Shown: positions 6,909 to 14,607, counted from the stretch's first letter. The stretch: DNA of 17,765 nt from Chlorobium sp. (GCA_028278005.1 JANQFD010000140.1:1-17765), one strand, 5' to 3'. Program-made: numbers and translations. The notes: generated by a model from the sequence alone, not told the origin.

Positions 6909-7880
6909 ATGAGTAATGTGATCTGCAGTTGCATGTTGGGTGATTATGCCGGAGTACGGTTACAGCTTTCCAGAATGCTGCATAAGGAAATTGAGCAGCT
7001 TTATGAAGATACTGGGGAAAGTTACAATGCCAACATATGTGAAATTGAACTGAAATGCAGCCACCGCGAGTTTTTTGTTAATCCCACAAATGAAAGCGTT
7101 GAAGTCGGAAGGGGGGTTATAGTGGAAGCGGATGGAGGATATGACTATGGTATTGTGTATTCCACCGGTGCTATTGCCGCGAAAAAGATGAAACTGAAAG
7201 GGCTCGAGCTGAAAGGAGAAGAACTCGGGACGATACTTCGATTTGCAGAGGAAAAAGATGCTCAGGAATTACGTGAGGTGAAGGAGCGGGAACCTGAGAT
7301 TCGCAGGATGTGTACCGGGAAGATTAAAAAGCATGGACTGGACATGAAGCTGGTCGATATAGAGCTCCGTCTGGATCAGCAGAAAGTAACGATATTTTAC
7401 ACTGCTACCCACAGAGTTGATTTCCGCTCTCTTGTCAGAGATCTTGCCAGCGAGTTCAAGGCACGAATTCAAATGGTTCAGATTACTACAAGGGAGGAAG
7501 CACGGAGAGCGAACAGCTTCGGCGCTTGCGGCTGTGTTCTTTGTTGTTCCAGCTGGATACAGAAAATACATGCGAATCCTTTTGCTGAAAAACAGCATGC
7601 AGCAGAGTTCCCTCAGGGAGAAAACCATACCTATAATATTATCGGCCAGTGCAACAGGCCGAAATGCTGTCTGGGTTATTCAAAACACGGTAGTTGCAAG
7701 AAACATGACCGGAACGAGAGCTACCCTCCGCTTGGCAGTAAAGTTACAACAGCAGATGGTATGGCAATCATTGAAAGCATTGATCCAGCCGGGAAAAAGA
7801 TATGCTTGCGCTATCCGGAGGATGGAAAAGAGACGGTGCTTTCTCTTCAAGAGTTTAACGCGATGTTTGTCAAGAAATAA
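6909..7880 (+). CDS. ricT: PSP1-domain protein, RicT (YaaT)-like, with cysteine cluster
   Basis: This is a 323-residue soluble protein with a PSP1 domain (about residues 60-220) and a cysteine-rich block. GACGCVLCCSSW (206-216) matches the GxCGxxLCC signature of Bacillus RicT, and GQCNRPKCCLGY (247-257) matches its second GxCxRxxCCLxY block; Cys263 follows nearby. In Bacillus, RicT works with RicA and RicF as an iron-sulfur complex that stimulates RNase Y processing and affects development. Partners are not in this window. The N-terminus is longer than the core domain; the ATG at 6909 has only a weak purine-rich site upstream, so a shorter form is possible. The gene lies five bases before metG, and ricT homologues sit near methionyl-tRNA synthetase genes in other bacteria, including Bacillus. 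Its role outside Firmicutes is poorly defined. Confidence 0.87.
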   Translation: MSNVICSCMLGDYAGVRLQLSRMLHKEIEQLYEDTGESYNANICEIELKCSHREFFVNPTNESVEVGRGVIVEADGGYDYGIVYSTGAIAAKKMKLKGLELKGEELGTILRFAEEKDAQELREVKEREPEIRRMCTGKIKKHGLDMKLVDIELRLDQQKVTIFYTATHRVDFRSLVRDLASEFKARIQMVQITTREEARRANSFGACGCVLCCSSWIQKIHANPFAEKQHAAEFPQGENHTYNIIGQCNRPKCCLGYSKHGSCKKHDRNESYPPLGSKVTTADGMAIIESIDPAGKKICLRYPEDGKETVLSLQEFNAMFVKK

Positions 7881-7885
7881 GCTAC

Positions 7886-9997
7886 ATGAATCAACACTAT
7901 ACAAGAACCCTCGTTACAACTGCTCTTCCATACGCAAATGGCCCTGTACATCTCGGTCATCTTGCAGGTGTTTATCTGCCTGCCGATATATATGTCCGTT
8001 TCAAGCGGCTTCTGGGTGAAGACATCATCCATATAGGCGGTTCAGACGAGCATGGTGTTCCCATTACCATCACTGCCGATAAAGAAGGCATTTCTCCGCA
8101 GGATGTTGTCGACCGTTATCATCGCATGAATCTTGAAGCGTTCACAAAGTGCGGCATATCCTTTAACTGTTACGGAAGAACATCATCCGAACTTCATTTT
8201 CAGACAGCACAGGAGTTTTTTCGGGAGATCGATGCAAAGGATATTTTCGTCAAGAAAAAAGAGCGGCATTTCTTCGATCCTGAAACAAACAGGTTTCTTT
8301 CGGATCGCTATGTAACCGGGACCTGCCCTATATGTAACTATCCCGAGGCAAACGGCGATCAATGCGAACAATGCGGGACTCATTTGAGCCCGCTCGAACT
8401 CATAGAGCCCAGGAGCAAGCTTTCCAACGAGGTTCCTGAACTGCGCGAGACACTGCACTGGTACTTTCCACTCGGGAGATTCCAGGAAAAGCTTGAAAAC
8501 TATGTCCGCGGGCATGACACGGACTGGCGCACGAATGTTCTGAACTATACCCGTACCTGGCTGAAACAGGGGCTTAACGACAGGGCTATAACGAGAGACC
8601 TGCACTGGGGCATTCCTGTTCCCGTAGACAATGACGAAGCCATGGGAAAAGTGCTCTATGTCTGGTTCGACGCAGTGCTTGGGTACATATCGTTTACCAG
8701 GGAATGGGCTGAAAAACAGGGGGAGCCGGAGTTGTGGCGTCAATACTGGCAAAGCCCCGATTGCCGTGTCATCCATTTTATCGGCAAGGACAACGTTGTT
8801 TTTCACACGCTCATGTTTCCGGCTATTATCATGGCATGGAACGAAGGGAGAAAAGAGGGAGTCTATTCGCTTGCCGATAACGTTCCGGCATCCGAGTTCA
8901 TGAATTTCGAGGGGCGGAAATTTTCCAAATCAAGAAACTATGCCGTCTACCTTGGAGAATTTCTCGAGAAGTTTCCTGCGGATACGCTCCGTTACAGCAT
9001 CGCAATGAATTATCCTGAAAACAAGGACAGTGATTTCAGCTGGTCTGATTTTCAAAACAGGACCAACGGAGAGCTTGCTGATACGCTTGGAAATTTCATT
9101 AAACGCTCCGTTGATTTCACCAATGCAAAATTCAGTGGTGAAATTCCTTACGCTTGTACTGAAGAGGACTGGCTATCTCTGGGGATCGACTGGGAAGACA
9201 GTTTCAGGAAACTTGAAAAAGCTTATGAAGGGTTTCATTTCAGGGAGGCTGCATCCTTAACGATGCAGATTGCCCGTTCGGCTAACCGTTTTCTGACCGA
9301 TTCGGAACCGTGGAAGGCAATCAAGACCGATCCTGATGCAGCGGCAAGGACAATGTCCCTGTCGGTGAACCTCTGCTATACCCTTGCAATTGTCGGCTAC
9401 CCGGTTATACCCCATACCTCGAACAGGATCTATGCCATGCTTGGCTTCAGTGAAACGCTCGACGATGCTTTGAAAAAAGGCGATGTTTCGTGGGGTATGG
9501 CTAAATCTCCACAGTTGGAAAAAGGCCACAGGCTGTCGGCCCGGTCTGAAATTCTTTTCAGAAAGATAGAGGACGAAGACATTGCTCCCGAGCTTGAAAA
9601 AATTGAGGGTTTGCTTGCGGAAATCGAAAAAAAAGAAAAAGAAAATACCGGGGATGAGATCCATTTCAAACCGGATATCAGTTTCGATGATTTTCTCAAA
9701 GTCGATCTTCGTGTTGCCACCGTGGTAGCATGCGAAAAGGTGAAGAAGGCGGACAAGCTGCTCAAACTGCAGTTAGAGGTCGGCTCGGAAAACCGTCAGG
9801 TGCTGGCGGGCATTGCGCAATCCTTTACACCTGACTCCATTATTGGCAAAAATGTTGTGCTGGTGGCAAATCTTGCAGAAAGGAAGATCAGGGGAGAGTT
9901 GTCGCAGGGCATGATTCTTGCTGTAGAAGGGAACGACGGCAGGATGAATCTTGTTGAAGTTGACGGAACGGGAATAAATGGAAAAATGGTGCAATAA
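7886..9997 (+). CDS. metG: Methionyl-tRNA synthetase, with C-terminal tRNA-binding domain
   Basis: This enzyme charges elongator and initiator tRNA-Met with methionine using ATP. The 703-residue protein has the class I HIGH motif as HLGH (22-25), a zinc knuckle with Cys147, Cys150, Cys160 and Cys163, and the second signature KFSKS (345-349). An anticodon-binding helical domain runs from about 370 to 560. A charged Lys/Glu linker near 575-585 leads to a C-terminal EMAP/Trbp111-type OB domain (about 595-703; DLRVATVVACEKV), which mediates dimerisation and non-specific tRNA binding. The linker contains an A8 run near 9629, a possible slippage site, but the frame is intact. The ATG is five bases after the ricT stop with little SD, so it is probably coupled. 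The initiator tRNA gene follows 47 bases after its stop, so enzyme and substrate tRNA are adjacent. Confidence 0.98.
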   Translation: MNQHYTRTLVTTALPYANGPVHLGHLAGVYLPADIYVRFKRLLGEDIIHIGGSDEHGVPITITADKEGISPQDVVDRYHRMNLEAFTKCGISFNCYGRTSSELHFQTAQEFFREIDAKDIFVKKKERHFFDPETNRFLSDRYVTGTCPICNYPEANGDQCEQCGTHLSPLELIEPRSKLSNEVPELRETLHWYFPLGRFQEKLENYVRGHDTDWRTNVLNYTRTWLKQGLNDRAITRDLHWGIPVPVDNDEAMGKVLYVWFDAVLGYISFTREWAEKQGEPELWRQYWQSPDCRVIHFIGKDNVVFHTLMFPAIIMAWNEGRKEGVYSLADNVPASEFMNFEGRKFSKSRNYAVYLGEFLEKFPADTLRYSIAMNYPENKDSDFSWSDFQNRTNGELADTLGNFIKRSVDFTNAKFSGEIPYACTEEDWLSLGIDWEDSFRKLEKAYEGFHFREAASLTMQIARSANRFLTDSEPWKAIKTDPDAAARTMSLSVNLCYTLAIVGYPVIPHTSNRIYAMLGFSETLDDALKKGDVSWGMAKSPQLEKGHRLSARSEILFRKIEDEDIAPELEKIEGLLAEIEKKEKENTGDEIHFKPDISFDDFLKVDLRVATVVACEKVKKADKLLKLQLEVGSENRQVLAGIAQSFTPDSIIGKNVVLVANLAERKIRGELSQGMILAVEGNDGRMNLVEVDGTGINGKMVQ

Positions 9998-10001
9998 TCT
10001 T

Positions 10002-10029
10002 TTGCATATAGTTGCAGATTCTGTACATT
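10002..10029 (+). promoter_or_regulatory. Weak promoter candidate for the initiator tRNA, duplicated with a 10-base shift
   Basis: TTGCAT at 10002-10007 and TACATT at 10024-10029 are 16 bases apart and would start transcription near 10036, giving a short leader before the tRNA. A second copy shifted ten bases (TTGCAG 10012-10017, TACATT 10034-10039, again 16 apart) would start inside the tRNA. The boxes match consensus weakly. Confidence 0.3.
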
Positions 10030-10044
10030 AAGGTACATTAACAT

Positions 10045-10117
<73 letters not shown>

Positions 10118-10122
10118 CTAAG

Positions 10123-10151
10123 AAAACCATGCATTTCAGCGTGGTTTTTTT
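10123..10151 (+). terminator. Rho-independent terminator after tRNA-fMet
   Basis: The arms AAAACCATGC (10123-10132) and GCGTGGTTTT (10139-10148) form a ten-pair stem with one G:T pair and a six-base loop. The T-run continues to 10151. It lies five bases after the tRNA and would end the metG/tRNA transcript. Confidence 0.85.
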
Positions 10152-10393
10152 GTTGGCACAGGAAATGCCGCCGTGTTCCGGCAAGTTGGGGCATTCAGTT
10201 CAGGTAATAGTAATAAGGCAGGAGAACGGTAGTATGGTTAATTAAAAAAAATGTATATTTTATAATACAAGAGCAATATTAAGTGCCCCCATGGCCCATT
10301 ATATACATATATATATTCGTCAAGTATAACGTTATAACCAATTCAATAGCGATTTGATAGCATAAGAATCAAGTAGTTACAATTTAATCCCCC
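10152..10393. other. AT-rich non-coding spacer
   Basis: This spacer lies between the tRNA terminator and the 50-residue ORF. From about 10240 it is strongly AT-rich, with an A8 tract near 10244-10251, a TATAAT at 10261-10266, an alternating AT stretch near 10300-10316 and a perfect palindrome at 10325-10336. A short frame crossing from the tRNA into this region is an artefact. I see no further RNA gene. It probably carries the promoter for the downstream small gene. Confidence 0.5.
10325..10336. promoter_or_regulatory. 12-base perfect palindrome, possible operator
   Basis: TATAACGTTATA reads the same on both strands. It lies in the AT-rich spacer, 57 bases before the small membrane-protein ATG. 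It could be a dimer-binding site, but a short AT-rich palindrome can also arise by chance. Confidence 0.3.
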
Positions 10394-10546
10394 ATGAACT
10401 ACCTGGTATCTGCCTGTCTGGTGTATTCCTCATTGATGCTTCTGCATAATGCATTTACACCGGGAAAGAAGGCAAAAATATATCTCGCACTCGACATATT
10501 TGCGGTAATTGCTTGTATGGCCATTATCATGTTCGGTCTTGTGTGA
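10394..10546 (+). CDS. Putative 50-residue two-helix membrane protein
   Basis: The ATG at 10394 opens a 50-codon frame ending in TGA at 10544-10546. The product has two hydrophobic helices (about residues 3-21 and 29-49) joined by a short basic turn, TPGKKAK (22-28). By the positive-inside rule the turn would face the cytoplasm, with both ends outside. Such a clean hairpin is unlikely in random sequence. There is no SD before the ATG (the sequence is a C-run), and no known family comes to mind. The overlapping minus-strand frame (10399-10644) is a poor alternative. It lies alone between the tRNA terminator and the namZ gene and may share its promoter with the latter. Confidence 0.5.
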   Translation: MNYLVSACLVYSSLMLLHNAFTPGKKAKIYLALDIFAVIACMAIIMFGLV

Positions 10547-10575
10547 TAGATGATGCATGATGTTCCTGTCGAGGG

Positions 10576-10612
10576 AGCATGACATGGCTCTCCAGTGATG
10601 CTATCTTTTCTC
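10576..10612 (+). terminator. Imperfect terminator-like hairpin before namZ
   Basis: The arms AGCAT...TGG (10576-10587) and CCA...ATGCT (10592-10602) can pair with a CTCT loop, one mismatch and one bulge. The pyrimidine-rich ATCTTTTCTC follows. It could partly end the transcript of the 50-residue ORF or act in the namZ leader. The evidence is structural and weak. Confidence 0.3.
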
Positions 10613-10642
10613 TGCAGAAGTCTATAAAACGAGAACCGATTC

Positions 10643-11872
10643 ATGTCGAGACGCCCTTTCTTCCCGCTTGTATTTTGTGTTGTTTTCTTCGGTATTATTT
10701 CTCCCTTTTATCAGCTCAATGCCCAGGAGTTTCTCTATGGTATCGATGTCCTGGAGCGTGGAGGTTTCAAAGAGCTTGAAAATAAAAAGGCAGGTTTGAT
10801 TACCAATGCTGCCGGAGTGTGTGTTTCCGGGGAGCCTAACTACAAAAAGCTTTTACGTCACCGGATCAGGCTCGAATTTCTCATGTCGCCCGAGCATGGA
10901 TTCAGTGCAAAGGCCGGTGCAGGGGAAAGCGTCAAAGACGGATTTATCGGTGACAGTCTGAAAATCCATTCGCTCTATGGTTCAAGAAAAAAGCCGGAAA
11001 AAAATCTCCTTGAGACTATAGATGTTCTTCTTTTTGATCTTCAGGATGTCGGGGTTCGGTGCTACACCTACATTTCAACCATGCGCTATGCAATGGAGGC
11101 CTGCAGTGAGTCAGGCACAACCTTTATAGTCCTCGACCGACCCAACCCCCTGGCTCCGGTACCGGCTGAAGGATTTATGCTGGATCCTGATCATATGTCA
11201 TTTGTCGGCATGGTACCCGTACCTTTTATACATGAAATGACTGTAGGCGAGATTGCGTTGTTGCTCAAGAATATGCTGTATCCCGATCTTGATCTGAAGA
11301 TTATCAGAATGAAAGGATACAATCGCTTCAGCTTTTTCGACGAGTATCCCGGAGTGCGTTTTATTTCTCCATCTCCGAACATTCGCGACCTTGAAACGGT
11401 ACTTGTCTATCCTGCGACAGTGTTTCTCGAAGCTACAAATGTCAGCGAGGGAAGGGGAACGGAGCGGCCATTCAGGCAGTTCGGAGCCCCGTTCATCAAT
11501 TCCGGTTTCCTGAAAAAGGAACTCGATGCTTTGAAACTTCCGGGTGTTTCGTTTCAGACTGTCCGGTTTGTTCCATCTTCCGGCAAATATAAGGGATTGC
11601 AGTGTGAGGGTCTCGCTCTCACCGTTACTGACCGTCTGGTATTTGAGCCGTTCAGGACAGGTGTCGCTATTTTGCTGTCCTTGCAAAAGCTCTATCCGGA
11701 GCTTCTTGGTCTGGACAAGGGCGCAGATTTTTTCGATAAACTGGCGGGAAGCTCCCTGTTGAGAAAAATGATTGTGTCAGGCCATTCACTTGAGGAAATT
11801 CTCGCTGCATCCAGGTTGCAGGTTCGTGCTTTTGAACAGGAAAATCCTGACCGGTATATCTATGAGAAGTGA
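10643..11872 (+). CDS. namZ: Secreted exo-beta-N-acetylmuramidase, NamZ/DUF1343 (YbbC) family
   Basis: This is a 409-residue DUF1343 (GH171) protein. Characterised members remove N-acetylmuramic acid from the non-reducing ends of peptidoglycan fragments during wall turnover. Residues 1-27 form a signal peptide (basic MSRRP, a hydrophobic core, then LNA before QEF), so it acts in the periplasm. Family motifs are GLITNAAG (51-58), SPEHGF (82-87) with a likely catalytic Glu84, FDLQDVGVRCYTY (131-143), LDRPNP (164-169), PSPNIRDL (243-250) and EATNVSEGRGTERPF (263-277), all intact. The ATG at 10643 has a weak purine-rich site upstream. No MurNAc uptake or kinase gene is near, so the fate of the product is unclear. 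It converges with cfa across about 100 bases. Confidence 0.9.
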   Translation: MSRRPFFPLVFCVVFFGIISPFYQLNAQEFLYGIDVLERGGFKELENKKAGLITNAAGVCVSGEPNYKKLLRHRIRLEFLMSPEHGFSAKAGAGESVKDGFIGDSLKIHSLYGSRKKPEKNLLETIDVLLFDLQDVGVRCYTYISTMRYAMEACSESGTTFIVLDRPNPLAPVPAEGFMLDPDHMSFVGMVPVPFIHEMTVGEIALLLKNMLYPDLDLKIIRMKGYNRFSFFDEYPGVRFISPSPNIRDLETVLVYPATVFLEATNVSEGRGTERPFRQFGAPFINSGFLKKELDALKLPGVSFQTVRFVPSSGKYKGLQCEGLALTVTDRLVFEPFRTGVAILLSLQKLYPELLGLDKGADFFDKLAGSSLLRKMIVSGHSLEEILAASRLQVRAFEQENPDRYIYEK

Positions 11873-11906
11873 CTGTTTTCATTGGCTTGACAGCTTGACG
11901 GTTGGT

Positions 11907-11963
11907 TGGCCGGTTGGCATAAGGCGAGAGATAAAGCCATCGAGCCATTGGGCTATCCGGCCA
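11907..11963. repeat. GC-rich inverted repeat between convergent genes
   Basis: TGGCCGG (11907-11913) and CCGGCCA (11957-11963) are perfect inverted copies 43 bases apart, with a smaller AGCC/GGCT hairpin inside. They lie between the namZ and cfa stops. The structure could help end both transcripts, but no T-run follows, so a terminator call is not justified. Confidence 0.35.
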
Positions 11964-11974
11964 TTCGGTCTGCC

Positions 11975-13093
11975 TTACCGCGGGATGCGGTAACGGCCTT
12001 TAATGCCGTTTGGCGAGAGGAGTATCTGCCATATCTGAAGCAGCCGTGCACGAAAAGCCCCTGCGCAGCTGAGAAGGTAGTATTTCCACATTCTGAAAAA
12101 CCTGTCACTATAGGATACGGACAGCCTGTGGCGGTTTTGCAGGATGTTTTCATGCCATGTCTTCAGAGTGAGGTAATAATCATAAGCGAACACGTGCCAG
12201 TCTTCCAGGACAAATTTTCCCTCATATGCTTTAGTTATCTGGCTTGCGGATGGGATCATGGAATTCGGAAAGATATACTTGCTTATCCAGGGATCCGTGC
12301 ATGTTGACGGTTCGTTTCCTCCTATGGTATGGAGCAGGCAGAGTCCTTCGGCTGACAGGCAACGGTCAATGACCTCGAAATAGCGACGGTAATTCTTGTA
12401 CCCGACATGCTCGAACATGCCTATTGAGTAAATCCGGTCGTATTTTTCTTGAATTTGCCGGTAATCACAGAGCTTGATTGAAACAGGCTGGTCACTGCAA
12501 AATGCACGTGCAAAGTCGGCCTGCTTGCCTGAAACCGTAATCCCGGTTACGTTTACATCGTAATGCTTCGCGGCATACCTTGCGGCCCCTCCCCACCCGC
12601 AGCCGATATCCAGAACGTTCATGCCCGGCTGCATCATGAGTTTATCGAAAATCAGGCGCAGCTTGTTTTCCTGGGCTTCTTCGAGATTGCTGCAATTATT
12701 CCAGTAAGCACAACTGTAATGCATGCCGGGGTCGAGCATGATCGCGAAAAAGTCGTTGCCGGTATCATAATGTCTTTCGCCGACAGTAAAGGCTCTGGAG
12801 GGAATCTGAAGATTGAAAATGTGTCCTGCAATCGACCGCGTTAAGCGACCGAACGTATTGATTTTTTGATTTACACGATTGTGCAGGATTCTGAAAAACA
12901 GTTCATCGATCGCGTCACAATCCCACCAGCCATCCATGTACGCTTCGCCGAAACCAAGGTTTCCGTAAGCAAGCATGCGCCGGAAAAGCCGGTTGTCATG
13001 AACCCTGATATCCCAGGCATTTGATCCGTTGACGGATATGCCTGCAGGTTCCAGCAGTTTTTCGATCTGTCGTTTACAATGTGTGTCAAACAT
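11975..13093 (-). CDS. cfa: Cyclopropane-fatty-acyl-phospholipid synthase
   Basis: This enzyme transfers a methylene from S-adenosylmethionine to cis double bonds of membrane phospholipid acyl chains. The protein is 372 residues, close to the E. coli enzyme (382). The SAM motif is VLDIGCGWGG (160-169). Residues matching the bicarbonate-site and active-site set of E. coli Cfa are present: Cys128 in YSCAYW, Glu228 in MFEHVG, His255 in LLHTIG and Tyr306 in the DYY segment. The N-terminal lipid-binding domain (about 1-95) is also there, so the enzyme should be complete. Cyclopropane C17 acids are known membrane lipids of green sulfur bacteria. The ATG lacks a good SD. It is last in a minus-strand set after the hydroxylase, with a 104-base gap that may hold its own promoter. 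Confidence 0.95.
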   Translation of the reverse strand: MFDTHCKRQIEKLLEPAGISVNGSNAWDIRVHDNRLFRRMLAYGNLGFGEAYMDGWWDCDAIDELFFRILHNRVNQKINTFGRLTRSIAGHIFNLQIPSRAFTVGERHYDTGNDFFAIMLDPGMHYSCAYWNNCSNLEEAQENKLRLIFDKLMMQPGMNVLDIGCGWGGAARYAAKHYDVNVTGITVSGKQADFARAFCSDQPVSIKLCDYRQIQEKYDRIYSIGMFEHVGYKNYRRYFEVIDRCLSAEGLCLLHTIGGNEPSTCTDPWISKYIFPNSMIPSASQITKAYEGKFVLEDWHVFAYDYYLTLKTWHENILQNRHRLSVSYSDRFFRMWKYYLLSCAGAFRARLLQIWQILLSPNGIKGRYRIPR

Positions 13094-13197
13094 CTTCAGG
13101 GGAAGCTTGGGCGTTGGAGTTCGAAAATGCCTGACTGCCGAAATAGATTTTCTTCATCTGAAAAATAACAATCTTCCAGATGGTACGCCAATGATTA

Positions 13198-13980
13198 TCA
13201 ATGGTGAAACGGCCTTACAAGAAGTGCTCCGATGCGTTGCTGCACAGGCGAGCTTTCACCCCGAAGACCGATAGCCATATGCCTGATGTCGGGTTTTACT
13301 ATGAAGCTTCCGAACAGCCTGTCCCAGAAAGAGAGCATGCTTCCATAATTTGAATCATGTTCCGATCGGATAACGGAGTGATGAATACGATGCATAAGGG
13401 GCGAAGGTATAACAGCACGCAGCAGTCTGTCAGCAGAAGAGGGGATTGAAACGTTGCTGTGGTGAAACTCTATTACAGGGGTCATAAGCATAGAATAAAG
13501 CAGAAGGTCTTCAATTCCTGCACCGATAAGGATGAATACAGGAAAACGAAGCAGTTCGGAAAAAATTATTTCGACATAGTGAAAGCGCCAGGCGGTCGTA
13601 ACGTCCAGGGACGGGTCGCTATGGTGCACCGAGTGGAACCTCCAGAGGAAATCAACCTCATGATTCAGACGATGCCACATGTACATCCAGAGGTCTACAA
13701 GGAGAATGACCAGAATGGTCTGAACATACGCCGGCACTGCAAGCGCTTTCACACCGGCCCATACGGTTTTGGATTCTTGCAGTACTAACGCCATGAGAAG
13801 CCCTGAGGGCAAAAGAATCAAAAGGTTGATCAAGGCGATAGAGAGGTTCACCGCTGCGTGTTTTTCCCTGGATTTTCTTCCGGAAAAAAAAGGAACGACT
13901 CCTTCGAAGATCCAGAGTAAAAGGCCGCAGATTATGGTGGTTGTGTATGAAAAAGTCTGAAGATTGTCCATTGTATGCAT
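13198..13980 (-). CDS. Fatty acid hydroxylase / sterol desaturase superfamily membrane protein
   Basis: This is a 260-residue integral membrane di-iron enzyme of the fatty-acid-hydroxylase superfamily, which hydroxylates or desaturates lipids using O2 or another electron-acceptor system. The His boxes are HRLNH (103-107), HSVHH (116-120), His134, EFHH (171-174) and HRIHH (197-201). Helices lie at about 12-32, 44-67, 84-102 and 146-168. The ATG at 13980 is chosen because AAAAGGG (13992-13998 on the minus strand) precedes it by 11 bases; a TTG at 14028 would add 16 residues but has no SD. It lies 67 bases after the STAS gene and 104 before cfa. The substrate is unknown: an acyl chain, a carotenoid or another isoprenoid are possible. 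An oxygen-dependent enzyme would be notable in an anaerobe. Confidence 0.87.
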   Translation of the reverse strand: MHTMDNLQTFSYTTTIICGLLLWIFEGVVPFFSGRKSREKHAAVNLSIALINLLILLPSGLLMALVLQESKTVWAGVKALAVPAYVQTILVILLVDLWMYMWHRLNHEVDFLWRFHSVHHSDPSLDVTTAWRFHYVEIIFSELLRFPVFILIGAGIEDLLLYSMLMTPVIEFHHSNVSIPSSADRLLRAVIPSPLMHRIHHSVIRSEHDSNYGSMLSFWDRLFGSFIVKPDIRHMAIGLRGESSPVQQRIGALLVRPFHH

Positions 13981-13991
13981 GAAATGATTTA

Positions 13992-13998
13992 CCCTTTT
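13992..13998 (-). promoter_or_regulatory. Shine-Dalgarno site that decides the hydroxylase start
   Basis: The minus strand reads AAAAGGG here, 11 bases before the ATG at 13980. The spacing is a little long, but the alternative TTG start at 14028 has none. Confidence 0.5.
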
Positions 13999-14047
13999 CC
14001 CGCAAGCCGCGCCACGGGTGAAAGACAATCGACAGGATGGAAGGACA

Positions 14048-14599
14048 TCAGGATGATTTTTTTGGCCGCCCTCTTTTTTTCTGGGGCTTTATCTGTTTTG
14101 ATGGAGGCTCTGCGTCCTGTTCTTCCTGAACGATAATACTGTCTTCGTTAAAGTCGGGTGAAACAATCATTTCTATATCACTCTGGTCATTGTTGTTCGG
14201 GTGGGAACGGGATTTGGATGAACTCTTTTTTCTGGAACATTTTTTCCCTTTGCCCATGGCCTCGGTCAGGGTCATGACTTCATTGAGGGAGGTGAAAATA
14301 TAGAGTTGTTTGTCAAGTCCTGCGAGTTTGAGCAGGTCTTTTATCTGCTGACAGAGTGATACAAAGATTGCGAGACCTTCGGATTGATTTGCTTTCTGGT
14401 GTGCGAGAAGCATGGAACTGATGCCGCATGAGTCGATAGCCTGCACAAGGGAAAAATCTATAATCAGATTCTTTTTCCTTTTACTGTGCAGCATGTAGTC
14501 AATTGAATCGCGAAACGAGCCTGCATGACGTACATCAAAGACCGTCTCTTCAATTTTCAGAATAGTCAGGTCTTTACGGTTTGATACTGAATGTTTCAT
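14048..14599 (-). CDS. STAS-domain protein with basic, AT-hook-like C-terminal tail
   Basis: This is a 183-residue protein with two parts. Residues 8-113 form a STAS domain of the anti-sigma-factor-antagonist type (IIDFSLVQAIDSCGISSMLL, then LAIFVSL and LKLAGLDKQLYIFTSLNEV). In SpoIIAA the motif is D-S-S-G with Ser58 phosphorylated; here it is D56-S57-C58-G59, so the phospho-site is a Cys. Residues 114-183 are low-complexity: a Lys/Ser-rich run, an acidic stretch (about 150-163), and a final KKRGRPKK (174-181) with the RGRP core of an AT-hook. The ATG at 14599 is preceded by AAAGG at eight bases; a TTG at 14644 is less likely. No kinase or sigma factor is adjacent. It leads the hydroxylase-cfa set. 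A role in partner switching or nucleoid binding is speculative. Confidence 0.85.
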   Translation of the reverse strand: MKHSVSNRKDLTILKIEETVFDVRHAGSFRDSIDYMLHSKRKKNLIIDFSLVQAIDSCGISSMLLAHQKANQSEGLAIFVSLCQQIKDLLKLAGLDKQLYIFTSLNEVMTLTEAMGKGKKCSRKKSSSKSRSHPNNNDQSDIEMIVSPDFNEDSIIVQEEQDAEPPSKQIKPQKKRGRPKKSS

Positions 14600-14607
14600 C
14601 TTCACAG

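Noticed and set aside
13094..13197. Possible hairpin (CATCTG/CAGATG) in the hydroxylase-cfa gap as a terminator
   Set aside because: The stem is only six pairs and the T-rich stretch is in the loop, not after the stem.
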